Shown here: positions 11,200 through 24,159 of the stretch, one piece after another | How the letters are laid out: each line of letters opens with the position of its first letter | Position numbering within the stretch: the first letter of the stretch is position 1 | Source: Physcomitrium patens | Taxonomy: Eukaryota; Streptophyta; Bryopsida; Funariales; Funariaceae | DNA: 64,000 nt | NCBI RefSeq assembly: GCF_000002425.4 | Contig: NC_037256.1 | Span: 5,017,087 to 5,081,086, forward strand | Direction of reading: 5' to 3' | Translations under genes and position numbers: made by a program | The notes under the pieces: generated by a model | Database searches by the model: none | Told to the model about the DNA's origin: nothing | What the model saw: the letters and a program-made list of their open reading frames with translations, nothing else

Positions 11200-12900
11200 T
11201 ATTTATGTACAATACATGTTAAAGAGCAACGTGGAATCTGATTCCAGTTGAAGTCTATTGACTGGGAGCAAATCATCCTTAAAAAGGGATGATGAGGTCA
11301 ATGACATGCTTACTCAACAGAGTCGGCAAAATGAAGAATCTACACATCGTAATAGTTTAGGTTTATACGGGAGACATAAAGTCCTCAAAATGAATATAAA
11401 TGAATAGATAAATATTTATAAACAAAGTGGCTTGTAACCGATATCATTATTTGTTGTTGCAATATTGTTACTAATGACAGACTCTATATTTTCATTTATT
11501 TATTTAGAGGTATCTCTATTAACAAATCTGAAAATACGGATGAACTTATAATAAGGAGGTTTGTAGAGAATTAAAATATTAGAAATATTTTTCATGGAAC
11601 TGGTACAAAGAATAACTGGTACAAAGAATAACAAAGAATGACTGAAGAAAATAGATAGGTGATATAGATATGCGAAAGAGATGGAGATGGCAGTGTTAAT
11701 TAGAGAGTTTGCCTAATGCTACATATGATATCTTTAAAGATTCATACTCCCACGTGAATATTAATCCATCTACATTGCAAAGAATTAGAAATAGACACTC
11801 TTCTATACAGTATACCATCATGGCATATTTTGTAAAAAAAATCATCTTTAATATTAATATATATATATATATATATATATACATACATCTCTAACAAATA
11901 TATTTTTAAATTTAAAAGAAATATAATTAAATATTTATTAAAAAGATAATTTCTTTAAAATATCTAATAAGATAAATTCTTCTGTGTAATCTTTTAATAA
12001 ATAAAAAAAATTCAAGAATACATAATCACTACATAGTGTGGTATTTTTTCAATCCAAAAGTATTATTAAAAATCAAACTAGAAGTATCATTGAATTAATA
12101 ATGATAATTATGATACAAAGTGGCAACATAAATCTATATATTTATTAAGTTTTTTTTGAAGCATTTGTGAGAAATACTTTAAAAGAGATGTACTTTGATA
12201 TAAAAATCATCTTATTAAATAAAATTTAATAATCATAATCATATAATTTAATCTCATTCATCTATTGAATGTTAATTTTGATAGAATTTAAAGAAACTTA
12301 TACTACTATAGTTTGCTAAAAGTATAAAAATAACTTAATAAAATATAAAATTTATAAGATCTCTTAATCAATCATTTTGTGTTGTATATTTAATCATATA
12401 TACAATAATAAAAATTAATCAAAATATCTTAGAAAGTATTAATTTTATTACTTTAATTAATAATGAAAATTCTTATTTTTTTATTTTTTTATCAAGTGTC
12501 ATTATTTAAGAATTAACAACTTTTTAATTCTTAAACTATATCAATCATCCTTTTACTTGGATGAATTAATGAAACCTATGAACTCAACATTTGCAATAAA
12601 CAAATGAATAAAAACTCTTCTTCTTTTTCTTTCTTTTTTTCTGTATACTTATGGAGGGAGTCTTCTACCTCTAATTAACAAATAGAAAGAACATAAGTTA
12701 CTAACGCCTTCACACTCTATTATGTGGGCAAACATTAATGCAATGTAGTGTTCTAAACAAACTTACCAATTTTAGACTTCAAAGCTAGGAGTGCATGAAT
12801 TATGATCCCATTGATCAAAATTCTAATGGTCCATTGAATCACACTACTATAAATGAATCTTAATACTCACTTATGAAGATTAGCCTACAAAAGAAAATTA
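11200..12900. other. AT-rich intergenic DNA, no gene
   Basis: No coding content seen. It contains a short tandem copy of 'aactggtacaaagaat' at about 11599-11632 and a (TA)n run at about 11857-11881. The open frames are AT-rich chance frames. Confidence 0.65.
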
Positions 12901-12931
12901 GCAATGAGGTCTATATATTTTACAACTGTTG

Positions 12932-13090
12932 CTTTTGCTTCTAAAATTGCTTCCTTTTCAGTCCAAAGCTGTTCTGCGACATTCTAACATACCAGTCCAG
13001 AATGAAAAAAATCCATTCAACAAAGCCATGTGCTTAGGAATTTGGCTGGCCAGCAGTGTCCTTTTGCTTCTAAAATTGCTTCCTTTTCAG
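12932..13090. repeat. Direct repeat of about 30 bp, 129 bp apart
   Basis: The stretch beginning cttttgcttctaaaattgc and ending ttccttttca occurs at 12932-12960 and again at 13061-13089, each followed by a similar 'tcaaagc(t/a)g' tail. This suggests a local tandem duplication of about 129 bp. Both copies look like a polypyrimidine tract with a CAG acceptor, but no coding exon follows. Confidence 0.7.
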
Positions 13091-14508
13091 TTTCAAAGCA
13101 GCCTGACCCAGCAAAGTATTGAGAGAATCATACATTCATTCAGCAATATTCAGTGATGCCCCCTCTCTCTCTCTCCCTGTCTGACACTGTGTTGATCCAA
13201 CAAAAGCCCCCACTTTGCTTCTGTTTATGCACATTTTGTTTGTTGCTATTTGTTGTTATTGTTGTGTTGCAAATTTTACCAATTCCTGCACTTGACCATG
13301 GTCTCCAGACCCTGATTCATCCCCATTCAGGCTTCAACAACGGCAGGTTGCAGGCTGGGATGTGTGTGTACCTATCACCAGGCAATGGTGGACATGAGGT
13401 GAAGCCACTTTAAGATTGGACCGACTTCGAAAAAACATTTCAATGCACAATTGAAAGCTCATTTCAAAGCACATCACCCGCAGGTAGTAGTAGTAGTTGT
13501 AGCATTTCGGAATTTTACCTCAAGTGATTCCCATCTCTCGCAGGAAAAAGAAAAAAAAAATTGGAAATTGGGTTTTGGCTACAGTGTGATGATTTTGTGA
13601 TGAGGTATTATCTGTCACAGAATGCTGCTTCGCATTCAACACGCTAACCCGAAGGAATCGTGAAGAATGTGCAGGATGGCTGAGGAGTTGCGGGCATTCG
13701 GGCACTGGGTGGCGCTGGTGGGTTCCAATGGAATGATTTAGACAATGTGAAGAAACCAGACGTTATAGTCAAGCTCAGGAGTGCTGGGAGATCATGATCT
13801 TTCTACCGACATCATAAACTCGGCTTCAATCTCTGATATATGCGCAAGCATTACTGCCAGACCATACCTCACTGACGCAAATGGACAGAAACCCATTGAA
13901 GGGCACGCTAAGATACCGGGGTGGCTCATGAAGCCATTGCTATCTTGATGGTCGCCACTGAAACAGTGGAATATTCTTTGTCATGTACAGTCATTGGGGG
14001 AAAATTAATCGACAGTTTGTTCTTGAATTCCTGAATATGACGGAATTGGTTTATAATGACCCAGCATGCAGCGTTTCTTACCTCACAACGTTGTAGAAAA
14101 AACAGACTCCTATCACGTTCAGAATGCTTCAATCGATTTGTGAAACGACGGATATTGTTCTATAATGCAAATATGAGGCGACATTTCTTCATATATCTGA
14201 AGGTATGTATTCCGTGAGTCCATCACTGGAGCAGAGACAATTCCTCAAACCGGTAGGACTGATACTGAACTTGAACTTTCTGTTGTTATGTTTTCTAGAC
14301 TTCAACTTTCTTACAACCAACTGGTTTTTGTTCGATTGCGTGGGCCACACCATTCCGCTTTCGCATATTTTTTACCACGCTGAGGAAAACAGGGGCGTTC
14401 GTTACTTAGAAATTAGTGGTCGAGAGTATTGAATCACCTAGTCCTGCGCTGGTAGCTCGTATCTTTGCCAGACTTGCTGATATATTTTGATCCCAGTGGC
14501 GATTTGCG

Positions 14509-15213
14509 ATGCAAGGAATGGTGACCCCCACGCCCTCCACAGCCGGAACGCCAAGCGCCGGTGGCAACACAGGTATGGCTGGCCTGCTGGATCGCTTGGC
14601 CGACGACCTCACGTTCGATATGGATCGCAAAGCCGAGACTGAGCAAGGTGGGAATTCTTCTCGTACCCGACTCTGCCTTGTTTTGTCCATGTTTTCGTCC
14701 TTATTGCTGCCGACGAACCCGACGCGCTAGGGTTTATTCTTGCGTCCGGTGATTTCTGGAATGAAAGAAGACGATTGCATGGGTTTTTCTTTGTAACATA
14801 GTTTTGTTAGTGTTCGTAGGGACTTGGCATACCGAGATTTGGTATCGGCATGTTAGAGATTGTGTGTAAGGGTTGTTAGAATTAGGGTAACTGTTCTTGC
14901 GATCAACCAATCAATCGATTTGGTTATGTTCATTGCTTTGCCGAGGAAAATGGTAACGCATGCTTCATCCCAATTTTTAAAACGTTGTTAGTGGTTCTTA
15001 AGACCCATCAGACTCATATAAAGGGAAGTGTGCGCAGTTGTCTGAGTTTACGGGTCGCAGATTTATGTTGAGAATTTGACGAGGTGTGGGCTTGATTGAA
15101 ATATAGCTTTGCTGGAGGACTTGCTGAACACACTGCGCAAGGAGGCACGAAAGATCGAAGAGGATGCTTGGAAGTACGCTGCTCCGCGCTCTCAGCCTAA
15201 ACTTATGTCATAA
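14509..15213 (+). CDS. Two-exon gene for an 81-residue acidic helical protein
   Basis: Exon 1 is 14509-14647 and exon 2 is 15107-15213, separated by a 459-bp intron (donor GTGGGA, acceptor atatag); phase 1 matches on both sides and the frame ends at TAA 15211-15213. The N-terminus is a Thr/Pro/Ser/Gly-rich disordered tail (to about residue 20). It is followed by two predicted amphipathic helices, AGLLDRLADDL (about 24-34) and LLEDLLNTLRKEARKIEEDAW (about 48-68, a likely coiled coil), and a short basic end. An internal in-frame ATG at codon 4 has a better start context (GGAATGGTG). The exon composition is clearly different from the surrounding intron. I do not recognise the family and assign no function; size and shape suggest a small subunit of a larger complex, which is inference only. 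Confidence 0.65.
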
Positions 15214-17761
15214 ATTTTGCACATGATGTGAGATTGCTTTTAGCACGTATCGTCTTCGCACCAGTGAGCACCAACCTGCAATACATTGAATTGCGTTGTG
15301 GTTTATGCCTTCGAATTCTATATCGCGTACCCTAGAAATCGCAGGTTTTAGCAAACGGTTACGATTTAAAGAATTCAGTGACAACATTGTCCTTAGACTT
15401 GACCCTGGCTAAGTACTTGTTTCGTTTCTAAAACGCTTGAAGACTAACGTACAATGTGAAATTCCTCTCTGCGTCCTTGATTAGTTGCTTTTTTCGTTCC
15501 ATCACCCCTTCGGTACAATTCATCTGATATGTTAACAGGCTTTAATTGGAGTTTTGAGGTTGATTCTGTCACAAGGTTTATGCATAGTGCACCCACATTA
15601 AAGAAGTTTTGGCATGGTTCGTCCGGTAAGAAGGCTCTTTTTAGGATGAAGGATGCTCTACCTCTTTCTTACAGTGGCCGCATTTTAGGGTAAACCATTC
15701 TGAAATCTGCTAGTATAGGTACTGTATTAGTGATAGTGGAGCTACTTGGCGGGTACGATGTAAACCTTTTGGATTGCGGTGCGCTTGTAATTTTTTAGTG
15801 GATTATTTGATCAGAACAAACATGCCCTTGCTCTACAGTAGATTTTTCTGTTAGTAAGCTGCTCTTGTTTGAAACTCATCAATCCATGATTGGGTTATAG
15901 GTGTTCAGAGTTCTGTACGATTCGATATCCATCGCAATTGTGTTTTGGATATCAGATCATCATGAATATCTCGTGTGAGCCATGGTTTCAATTGAATTAA
16001 TACAATGGCATGATGTTTTAAGTATTAAGATATTTAGTCAGCAACTTCCATTAACTCGAGTAGCACGATAGATTCTATTGAAAACCCGTTCCAATTCAGT
16101 GATGACCCCTCCACGCATAACTAGGGTTGGAGAGCGTTGGTGAAGACATCGATGGTGATCAGAGTCTAATTTACCTTGTTTCATCCCTCGCGTGAAATTC
16201 CAAGTACGGCGTGAGGATTAATAGTCCCGTCGATTTTACAACCTGGGCCAAGACTCGGCATCGATAGTCTAGACGAACTGATTCTCCGTCCGAGGCGCGC
16301 CTCTTCGGAGCCCCATTGTCAGTGAGAAATGGATTCCGTCTGTTTCTTCATTTCGGCTACCGATTTGCAGTGTTCGAAACATCGGAAACAAATCCTGTGT
16401 TGTTGTTTTTCTTGACGATTTTTTTTCTTTTTTGTGTGTTTTCTTTTCATATCTTTTCATTATGGGGTATGCCTTCTTCTATTAAAAAAACGAAAGTTAC
16501 AAGTGTGTGGCGAGACTATGTTACAGAATAATACTTCGTTGATTTTTACAACTTGGGTTACTTTATCTTTTAAGGTATTATGATTTAAAGGATATAGTTA
16601 CTGCCCAAACCCAATCACTGACTATCGCTTTCAAGTGTAGCTTACGTAGATTAAAGGATGTGACTTTGTCAAGGGACTAGTCAATGAATTGAAAGGGTTA
16701 TATTGTTTTGTTGAATTCAACGGGTCTTTATGAGTGTTGTGATTAGCAGTCATACCTTTTTCTTTTTCACTTTGTTGTAGGTTGGAGGTCAATATTTACA
16801 AAATGTGATATTTTGAAGTTTAGGATTTATTAAGCACTTAAAATAGATTGGTTTGACTTGGACTTGTTTTTAAAAAAAAATACATTAATGACAAGTTCTA
16901 GAGAAGCAATATTGAGATTTGAGGACTTTTATTTTTTTTTTCTTATTAAAAGAAGATAAAACATGGCAATTGATAATAATTTTTCTTATTATATATTTAT
17001 ATTTAATTTACTTCCATACCTTTTGGCAATACATATATATATATATATATATGTTATTTTTAAAAATAATATAATTTATTTTTAAGACCTTTTTACTTGA
17101 AATAAGAAGATGAAAAACAGGTTTTAGATCACCTGTATGAAGATAATTTTTTTAAGTAAAGAAATTAATTTATTAGATTGAAAACTTAAATATGTAGATA
17201 TAAATATGTAGGGTGTTGTTAATGCCACCACAACTTGCCATCCATCACATGCCATCACGTTTTTTTGTTATTGCCACCGCAAGCTGCACTAAATCTGTGT
17301 TGCATACCATAATGTATTTTAAAGAACACTAATGTATAGTGGGACTGTATATACATACACATGTTTATATTTTCATTTCATTTTATTTTTTCTGAAGACG
17401 GATCAAAGGCAACACCTTTGTACCACAATTTACATCTTGTCCTGATCAATTACTATATTTGATTTTTATAGATTTTCATGAGTTTAGCAACTCTATAACT
17501 TAGTACGGTAAAATTACCATTGTGTACATGTTTTATCATATATTTACCTAACCTGGTATTATGACAACGTATACAAATTAAAGTAGAATTTTCAAAAATG
17601 CAAATTTAACAAACATTTTAAATTTGTAGTAGATAGTAAAATTCTGGATATGAAACTCAATGAACACAAATATTAGAAGAAAAAAACAATTACTATCCTC
17701 CATGCAAATGAAAATTTCAACAATAATTAAAATTAGAAAGAAATAGAATGGTTTGATTATG

Positions 17762-17802
<41 letters not shown>

Positions 17803-18240
17803 CAAAAAAATGGAATAATGTATGAAATGGCCATATAACCATAGATTAACCAATCTTGGTGTCGGTCCACTGCCGAGGTAACCGAATTCCATGGAACGAT
17901 GTCAGAGAAGGGGACGATTATCGTGCAGAATCGGTCAAGTGCTCCTGACATTGCTCTCCAAGCTCCTACTCCCACCGACCACACTTCGTGCCACCTCAGC
18001 ACTCCAACCCCCGGTTCCCCTTCACCCATAAACGGACAACTATCGGTCCCAACAGTTCGCCAGCGTGGAGCCTACATGGCAAGGTCCAAGTTTTAAAAGC
18101 TGAACCACTCTCCCCCTTATCCCACACTCTAAGTCACAGCCTGACAAGACTGGCCCTCTTTGGATTTCTTTATTCGGAATCCAGAATATAATATCCCTTT
18201 CTCATCTTTCACTTTATTAAAATAATAAAAAAAACAACTT
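15214..18240. other. No recognisable gene
   Basis: The first 1.4 kb has genic composition and probably includes the 3' UTR of the 14509 gene. From about 16800 the sequence is AT-rich with (TA)n runs at about 17036-17052 and 17767-17797. A Pro/Ser-rich frame at 17899-18096 has no supporting features. Confidence 0.5.
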
Positions 18241-19000
18241 ATCTCTTTAAAGTTTGTTTGCTGGGGCCAGTGTGTTCACAACAGTGGCACGACTTTTGTA
18301 AATGTCCAGACCCAAATATCTTCCCACTAAAAAGAGCCTCGGAGCAAAGCATGCAAGGACTCTACGGAATGCCAAGTGTGCTTGAGGGAGAAAAACGTGA
18401 AAGTGAATTATAATGGCAAAAGGCACAAATGATAATGTGAGAATGGACAGAAGCAGGGGTATGGAGCATTTAAAGTGAGCCTCCTGACAGAGATCGACTC
18501 GGGGCCCAAAGCTGGGGTGGATGAATGAAACCACAGATGTAAAACGAACTCAGCTACATTTAAGTCCCACGTCATCGATCGCATGCAGGGCGTCATTTTC
18601 TCCGAGGGATACAGATGGAGACCGCGCGTGCAACCTTGCTCGGGTTGTCAGAGATTAGGGATCTGAAATCACGCGCTGTTGTCTACTTATCCATGGAACT
18701 ATGGAGTTCATTCCGTGCGTGGCAACCATGCATGGCTCCCCTCTGACCGTGTTTCCCATGCTTTGAAGGTGGTTCCCTCATGAGGTTCCCCTCCTTCAGC
18801 GGACATGGTAACCAGTGGTGGGGCCCAGTTTCTTTATTTAGGGTGGCGGGTTGTATGCGGAGCCCATGCTCTCCCCACCCTCTCCCTTTAAACTGCATCT
18901 TAAACTGCCCGTTAACGACCCCCTAATCACCGAATTCCTCATTAATCAATGGACCCACCTCGTTTTGTGTCTTGGGAGTTTCTATCATCTAGGTTAAACG
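18240..19000. other. Mixed-composition island without a supported gene
   Basis: GC content rises here and short frames exist on both strands (for example 18247-18534 and 18683-18898 on the minus strand), but no domain, start context or splice structure supports any of them. It could be transcribed noncoding or promoter sequence. Confidence 0.4.
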
Positions 19001-20059
19001 ATTCTTTTTGGAGAAGTCTCTTAATTTAATTAAAATTGTGTGTGTATGTATGTTTGTATGTCTGCAACCATCACATGTACTACAAGTACAAGAAAACAAC
19101 TAAAACTAATATTTTTCTTTTAGAAGAAAATTTAATTTATAAAATGATTATACACAACCATAAATAAGATAATAGATAATATTAACACTTTACTGATATT
19201 TCTGATCCGAAAATAAGTGATTTTTTTATTAGAGAGAAAATATAAATAAAAGAAAGAAATGGGTATTATTTGTCAATTAAGGATTGGTAATAGATGTTGA
19301 AATTCTCATATAGAAATATTATAATGTGAAATTTAATTTTGTATTATTTGTATTTTTATTTAATTAATTTTAATATTTTCTTTCAAATAATTCAATAAAA
19401 AAAATTATTTGTAGATATGAAGAATTTTTTATTTTTTTGAAAACAATCTCTTATCTTTGTTCTTAAAGAGTAGTTACTATTTTTTTAAATTATAATAAAA
19501 TTAATTGAATTTTTAATAGTTTTTAAGGAGTAAAATATTTGAGGTCTAAAAATATATATAACTCTCCTAGATTAAAAAGTAAAGTAATTTAATATTTGTA
19601 GAACACACACATTACAAACAATCACATTTATTATTTCAAGCATTGAACTAATTAGTTAAAATAATCTATTAAAAGAAATAACAACCATATTAAGTTATCT
19701 TCACATTTTTAATTTTTTTGCAAAGTGACTATGTTTACAATTTGCTATTTAAAAAATGTGACATTCACACTGAATTTTGTATGTGATTGTAACATCAGAT
19801 GTATGTGTATAAAAAAATTAGATATATCAAAATTTATATATGTAAGTTATTTATATATTTCTAACTTATAAACCAAATTAAGTATTTTCTAAGAAGTATA
19901 AATCAATTATGGTAAGTTATAAAGATCATAAGAATGATTAATTTTGATTTATTATATTAAAACCGAATTTATATTCTTTTTAACTTCTTAAAAATACTAA
20001 CTCTTCAAAATATTCGATTTGTAATAGTACAAGAAGATTTAGATTTTATATCATAATAG

Positions 20060-20063
<4 letters not shown>

Positions 20064-20095
<32 letters not shown>

Positions 20096-20099
20096 TATC

Positions 20100-20126
<27 letters not shown>
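20064..20126. repeat. (TA)n microsatellites
   Basis: Two adjacent TA runs separated by 'ttttgtatca'. Similar TA runs occur at about 11857, 17036, 17767, 21019, 25470, 27958, 36950, 45209 and 61637. They lie in AT-rich spacers between genes and elements and not in exons. Confidence 0.9.
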
Positions 20127-20131
<5 letters not shown>

Positions 20132-21015
20132 AAATCAACTTCATTTAATGCTCCTTCCTGTACTATTGCAAAATGGTTATGTTTCTTGTTCAATTTTTCA
20201 TATTGTCATTGCTTAGGCGTTCTAATTTTCTCTTCAACTGTAATTATAAATATTTATTTATTGATAATTAGATACTTATGATTTATCCTTATAAATGATA
20301 TTTTGCATTCTTTGGTATGACTTGAACCTTCAGTTCTCCATATTTTTAAAACTTAACTGTTTTTTCGCATTATTTCAATGCAAATATATAGTAAAATTTT
20401 ATGATTGTCTGATGAGCTTTAGAAAATAAAATATATTCCAAGTTTGAATCTAGCTGTTGAAGCTACAAAATCAACTGAAGGATGAATTTTACAAACAGAA
20501 CTCAGACTAAACGTCGTTCTTTGAAAATAGAAATGATAACTTGCATCTCAATTTTTTCACATTAAAAACTACATCACTACGACTTAAAGGGAGTTTATGT
20601 AACAAATTAAATTGTCTATCAGCAAAACGTATTTCCCGATTTAAAAAAGAAATAAGAAATATTTTTATTAAAGTCGAATTCATTACTTGCTGTCTGTGAT
20701 TAATTATATCAACGAACATTATTTATGTCTTTTATATTTATATTATTCAACTTTATTACATATTCAACACTCGTGCAAAAGCTTGTTACAAAATTTAAGT
20801 TGTAATAATCATCAAACCGAATAATGTCAAATAATGAAAAATCTTGTATTCTTTGTCTTTTTGGAATATGCATACACGTAATTCCTTATTATTCATGTTT
20901 TTCATTATGATAAATTATATGTATAAAGTTGAAAATGATTGTATACATAAGTTTAAAGTAGGATTCATTACTAGATTACTTTACAAATTGTTACACGGAT
21001 TTCACTCTTTCTTTC

Positions 21016-21052
<37 letters not shown>

Positions 21053-21189
21053 TACGTACATATACTCACACATACACATACAATACATTAAGGTTAACTT
21101 GAAGAACACAACATAGACACAAACGAACACACAAAAAAATAGATGTTTTTGTGGAGGGATATTTCCAAGTCCAAATGGGCGTGGAAGTG

Positions 21190-21490
21190 GTCTCCTATCA
21201 ATAATAGAAGAAGAAAAAGAAAAAGAAAAACGAGGGAAGGAGAAGAGGAAGAAGGAAGGAAAGGGTGTTGAGAAACTGTCCACAGCAGCACAGCAACTGT
21301 GAGCCTTCAGATGGCCCTCGGACCCCTTTTCCACCGCCACATTGCCCAAGCCCCCGGGCACCCAGGCAGGGAGAAAAGGGCAGATCGGGCAGTCGGGCAG
21401 TCGAGCACAGTGCCCACGAGTGGGCGTTGCACCAAGGCCGCGACACCTTCTTCGACGACGTCGTCGTCGGCCTCGTCGTCGTCGCAGGAG
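21190..21490. repeat. Polypurine tract and CGT/GAC triplet run upstream of HD-Zip gene
   Basis: About 21200-21265 is almost pure purine on the plus strand (gaagaaaaagaaaaag type), and about 21450-21488 is a run of GAC/CGT triplets. The long frame antisense to this block is a composition artefact. The block sits 170-450 bp upstream of the TATA box of the HD-Zip gene. Confidence 0.7.
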
Positions 21491-21658
21491 GAGGAGGGAG
21501 GAGCGGCGGCACAACGGACACTGCCGGACACGGCTGAACGGAATCGGGCCTAGGAAGAGGAAAAGGTCGGACCTACCAGACAACTCCACGCGACCGGTGG
21601 TGGTCTGGCAGTAGCTCTCTTGCATGGAAGGACAGCAGCGTCTGACCTTTTTTAGGGC

Positions 21659-21666
21659 CTATAAAG
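21659..21666 (+). promoter_or_regulatory. TATA box of the HD-Zip I gene
   Basis: The sequence CTATAAAG lies in a GC-richer block about 1 kb upstream of the coding start, with a cytosine-rich stretch following. It is the best TATA match in the upstream island. It predicts transcription starting near 21690 and a leader of about 1 kb. Confidence 0.55.
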
Positions 21667-22293
21667 GCCACAGTCCTAGTTATGAAGAGCCCGCGTCGCT
21701 CCTACGACTAATGAGTGATTGCGAGCCCATCTGAGCTGAATGTTTCTGGACCCCAACAACCAAGAGTGGTCCGCCGTTTTCTAGCTTCTCTGCCTATCTT
21801 ATTTCGCTCTGTTTGGAGACGACACGATCTGTGTGGATCCGTGTGATTGTTGTGAGTGTGTGTGCGCCCGATTCACGAGAATCGAGTATAAACCACGGCG
21901 ACCAGGATTTCTGAGTTCATGCGATCGACATTTCAGGCGCTACCCCAGGTTCTGGCCGCAAAGTGCTCCCGTGTGCTGTCGAGGATTGCAATTTGCATTT
22001 TAGTTTTTGAAGTCTAGGGAATCGTTTCGTTCAACCTGCCAACGATGGCCTGCTTGATTACCATTGTGTCCAGATACCGAGTTGCGGAGCACAGCGGTTG
22101 ATCTCTGTGTTGTTCCCTGTTGTGCTGAGCGCGTAGTGCAGTTGATCATCTTGTTGTAGATGGTGCAGCCTGCGATGAGCTGCCTGATAACACATTTTGG
22201 TTTTCGTCGAGCACATTCGAAACACACGAAAATGCTGCAGTGTTTGCGCACTCGCTCGGCGTCCGTTTGTAGCGTTCAGTAGCTTGCCTTACC

Positions 22294-22491
22294 ATGGACG
22301 GATTTTGCTTTTCTCTGAATCTGTTCATTTTTTTTGAGAACCGTTTTCTGGCGTTCAGTAACCGTGCGTGCAATCACATTTCATCAAATATCTGTGTAGT
22401 TTGTATCATTATTAATCCAGCCCTCGCATTCGTTTACCATTCGGATCAAAGCCAGCTTACGAGTGTTAGGCGTGTAGAGAACTGGCTCTGA
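22294..22491 (+). CDS. Upstream ORF in the HD-Zip leader
   Basis: An ATG in a good context (accATGGac) opens 65 codons that end before the main start. A shorter uORF of nine codons begins near 21681. The peptide is hydrophobic in the middle and resembles nothing known. If the leader is not spliced, these uORFs would reduce translation of the HD-Zip protein. This is inferred from position only. Confidence 0.3.
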   Translation: MDGFCFSLNLFIFFENRFLAFSNRACNHISSNICVVCIIINPALAFVYHSDQSQLTSVRRVENWL

Positions 22492-22684
22492 ATTCATTTA
22501 GCATGCGACATTTCCGTGTCCGTGTCCCCTCTGTTTTCCGAACACTGCTGTTGCACATGGTTTTTGAACTGATTGAATTGGACACTATTATTCAATTTTC
22601 ATGTAACTTCACCCGTGACCTTTTACGTTGCCTGGATTAGGTCAAGAGAATGTCACCAGTGTTAATTGACATGCTGCTCGGATA

Positions 22685-23935
22685 ATGCAGGGTAAGAATC
22701 TGGGAGCGGGAATGAAAGTGTTTTCTCGCGGGTGAAGCTAGTGACCAACGATTGCAGTTGCAATATTGAATGGGTACACCGGCCAAAGCGGAATGCTGCA
22801 GCTCTTATGCAACGACAGTAGCTCGGATTCATTAACAGCAGAGCTCGCTCCCTGCTTCCTGCAGGTGGGCCTACAAGGTGCGGGTCGACCATTCTCTGTT
22901 CTAGTTTCAGAACTTTCCCTTTTTCAGAGGGGGTCGGGAAACTCTATGCTTGGAAGCCTACGAGTGATGCCAGAATATGTTGGTCTGATGTGAATTTTCT
23001 TTGTACTTTTGTTTTTTGCAGCGCCGCTACATGTGGGAGTATCTTTGGAAGATACAATAGTGCAAGGAAGTGGGCACAAGCGTCCCTTTCACGATGCTTG
23101 TGACACTCCGACGGGCGAGGATGGCTCAGCGGAGGACGACGAAGGAGGCGATGATTCTCCGACTGGATCACACAATGAAAAGAAGAGGAGGTTGACGTTG
23201 GACCAAGTGAGGTCGCTCGAGACGAGTTTCGAGGTTGTGAACAAGCTCGAGCCCGAGAAGAAAATGCAGCTGGCGAAAGAGCTAGGGTTGCGGCCTCGCC
23301 AAGTTGCAGTGTGGTTCCAAAATCGGCGGGCGAGGTGGAAGACGAAACAGCTGGAGCGAGACTACGAGACTTTGGCCGCGGATTACAAGACGCTAATGGC
23401 CGACTATGAGCATGTCGTGGAAGAGAGAAACTGTTTGAGAGCGGAGGTTGTGCGTTTAACCGGTGAGACGCCACCCTCTCCGCAAACCGATCGCAACAAA
23501 TCCGTTAACGATCGTGCTCCTCAAACCCCAGAAAGAGAAGTTGTTATCTCGGGGGCTGTTGCAAGGCAGCGAACTTCCAGGATATCCTCAACCGTGGACA
23601 TTTCTCTGGTGTGTGCGAAGGACCAGGACTCCGAAACCAATGGTCTCAATGACGGGAACTCTGGCGACGTTGTGAATGCGGATAGTCCTCGAATCAGCGA
23701 TTGTAGCAGTCCAACGTCTATGCCGGATCAAGAGCAACTGATTCACAGCCCTGAATTCCCACCCCCAAAGAGCTTTGGCGATCTTGATCATTTGTTACAC
23801 GAATTGCATCACGACGTACCCATGAAGCTGGAGGACGAAAGTGGTCACTGCTTACACGACGACCAGTCTTGTAATTATCTTCTCTTCCACCCGGAGGAGC
23901 AAACTTGCGTGCTTCCGTGGTGGGATTGGCCTTGA
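22685..23935 (+). CDS. Class I homeodomain-leucine zipper (HD-Zip I) transcription factor
   Basis: HD-Zip proteins are plant-specific nuclear factors that bind CAATNATTG-type sites as dimers. My model: exon 1 22685-22691 (7 nt), intron 22692-22757, exon 2 22758-22877, intron 22878-23021, exon 3 23022-23935; 346 residues. All junctions are GT/AG with phase 1 throughout. The N-terminus has the MLQLL...SSSDSL motif of HD-Zip I proteins, then an acidic stretch, KKRRL, the homeodomain (about 95-150, recognition helix with [13 protein letters not shown]) and an adjacent zipper with heptad L-L-L-V-L-L from LERDYET to EVVRL. The C-terminus ends in an acidic/aromatic stretch PWWDWP, typical of class I activation tails. 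No START or CPSCE motif, so not class II, III or IV. If the tiny first exon is wrong, translation would begin at ATG 22793. The gene appears intact. Confidence 0.93.
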
Positions 23936-24140
23936 ATCGTCACCAATTCTGTACATAGATTCACGTCTGGGCTGAAGAGATTTCTCCACGATTTTCAAAG
24001 AGGAGTCCAGCACCTCTGTATCATGAGTTACATGCTGTCACCTATTCACACATCCCAGGAACTCGCGCCACCAACTTACATGTTAACCGGTGTACATTCA
24101 GAGTGGATCTAGTGTCGCATAATTTTGAGTTTCGAGAGGT
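23936..24140 (+). other. Probable 3' UTR of the HD-Zip gene
   Basis: Sequence after the stop keeps genic composition for roughly 200-450 bp. No clear polyadenylation signal could be fixed by eye. Confidence 0.4.
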
Positions 24141-24159
24141 CATTTGTTCATAGTTTCTC

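Noticed and set aside
14406..14690. Minus-strand frames opposite the 14509 exon
   Set aside because: These are antisense shadows of a GC-richer exon; the plus-strand model has splice sites and matching phase.
17899..18096. Pro/Ser/Thr-rich 65-codon frame
   Set aside because: Overlapping frames on both strands are also open, there is no splice or domain evidence, and it lies next to a (TA)n repeat.
21002..21625. Longest minus-strand frame in the left half (207 codons) near the HD-Zip promoter
   Set aside because: It runs through a (TA)n repeat, a polypurine tract and a CGT triplet run, encodes Arg/Pro/Ser/Phe low-complexity sequence in all frames, and lies over the upstream region of the HD-Zip gene.
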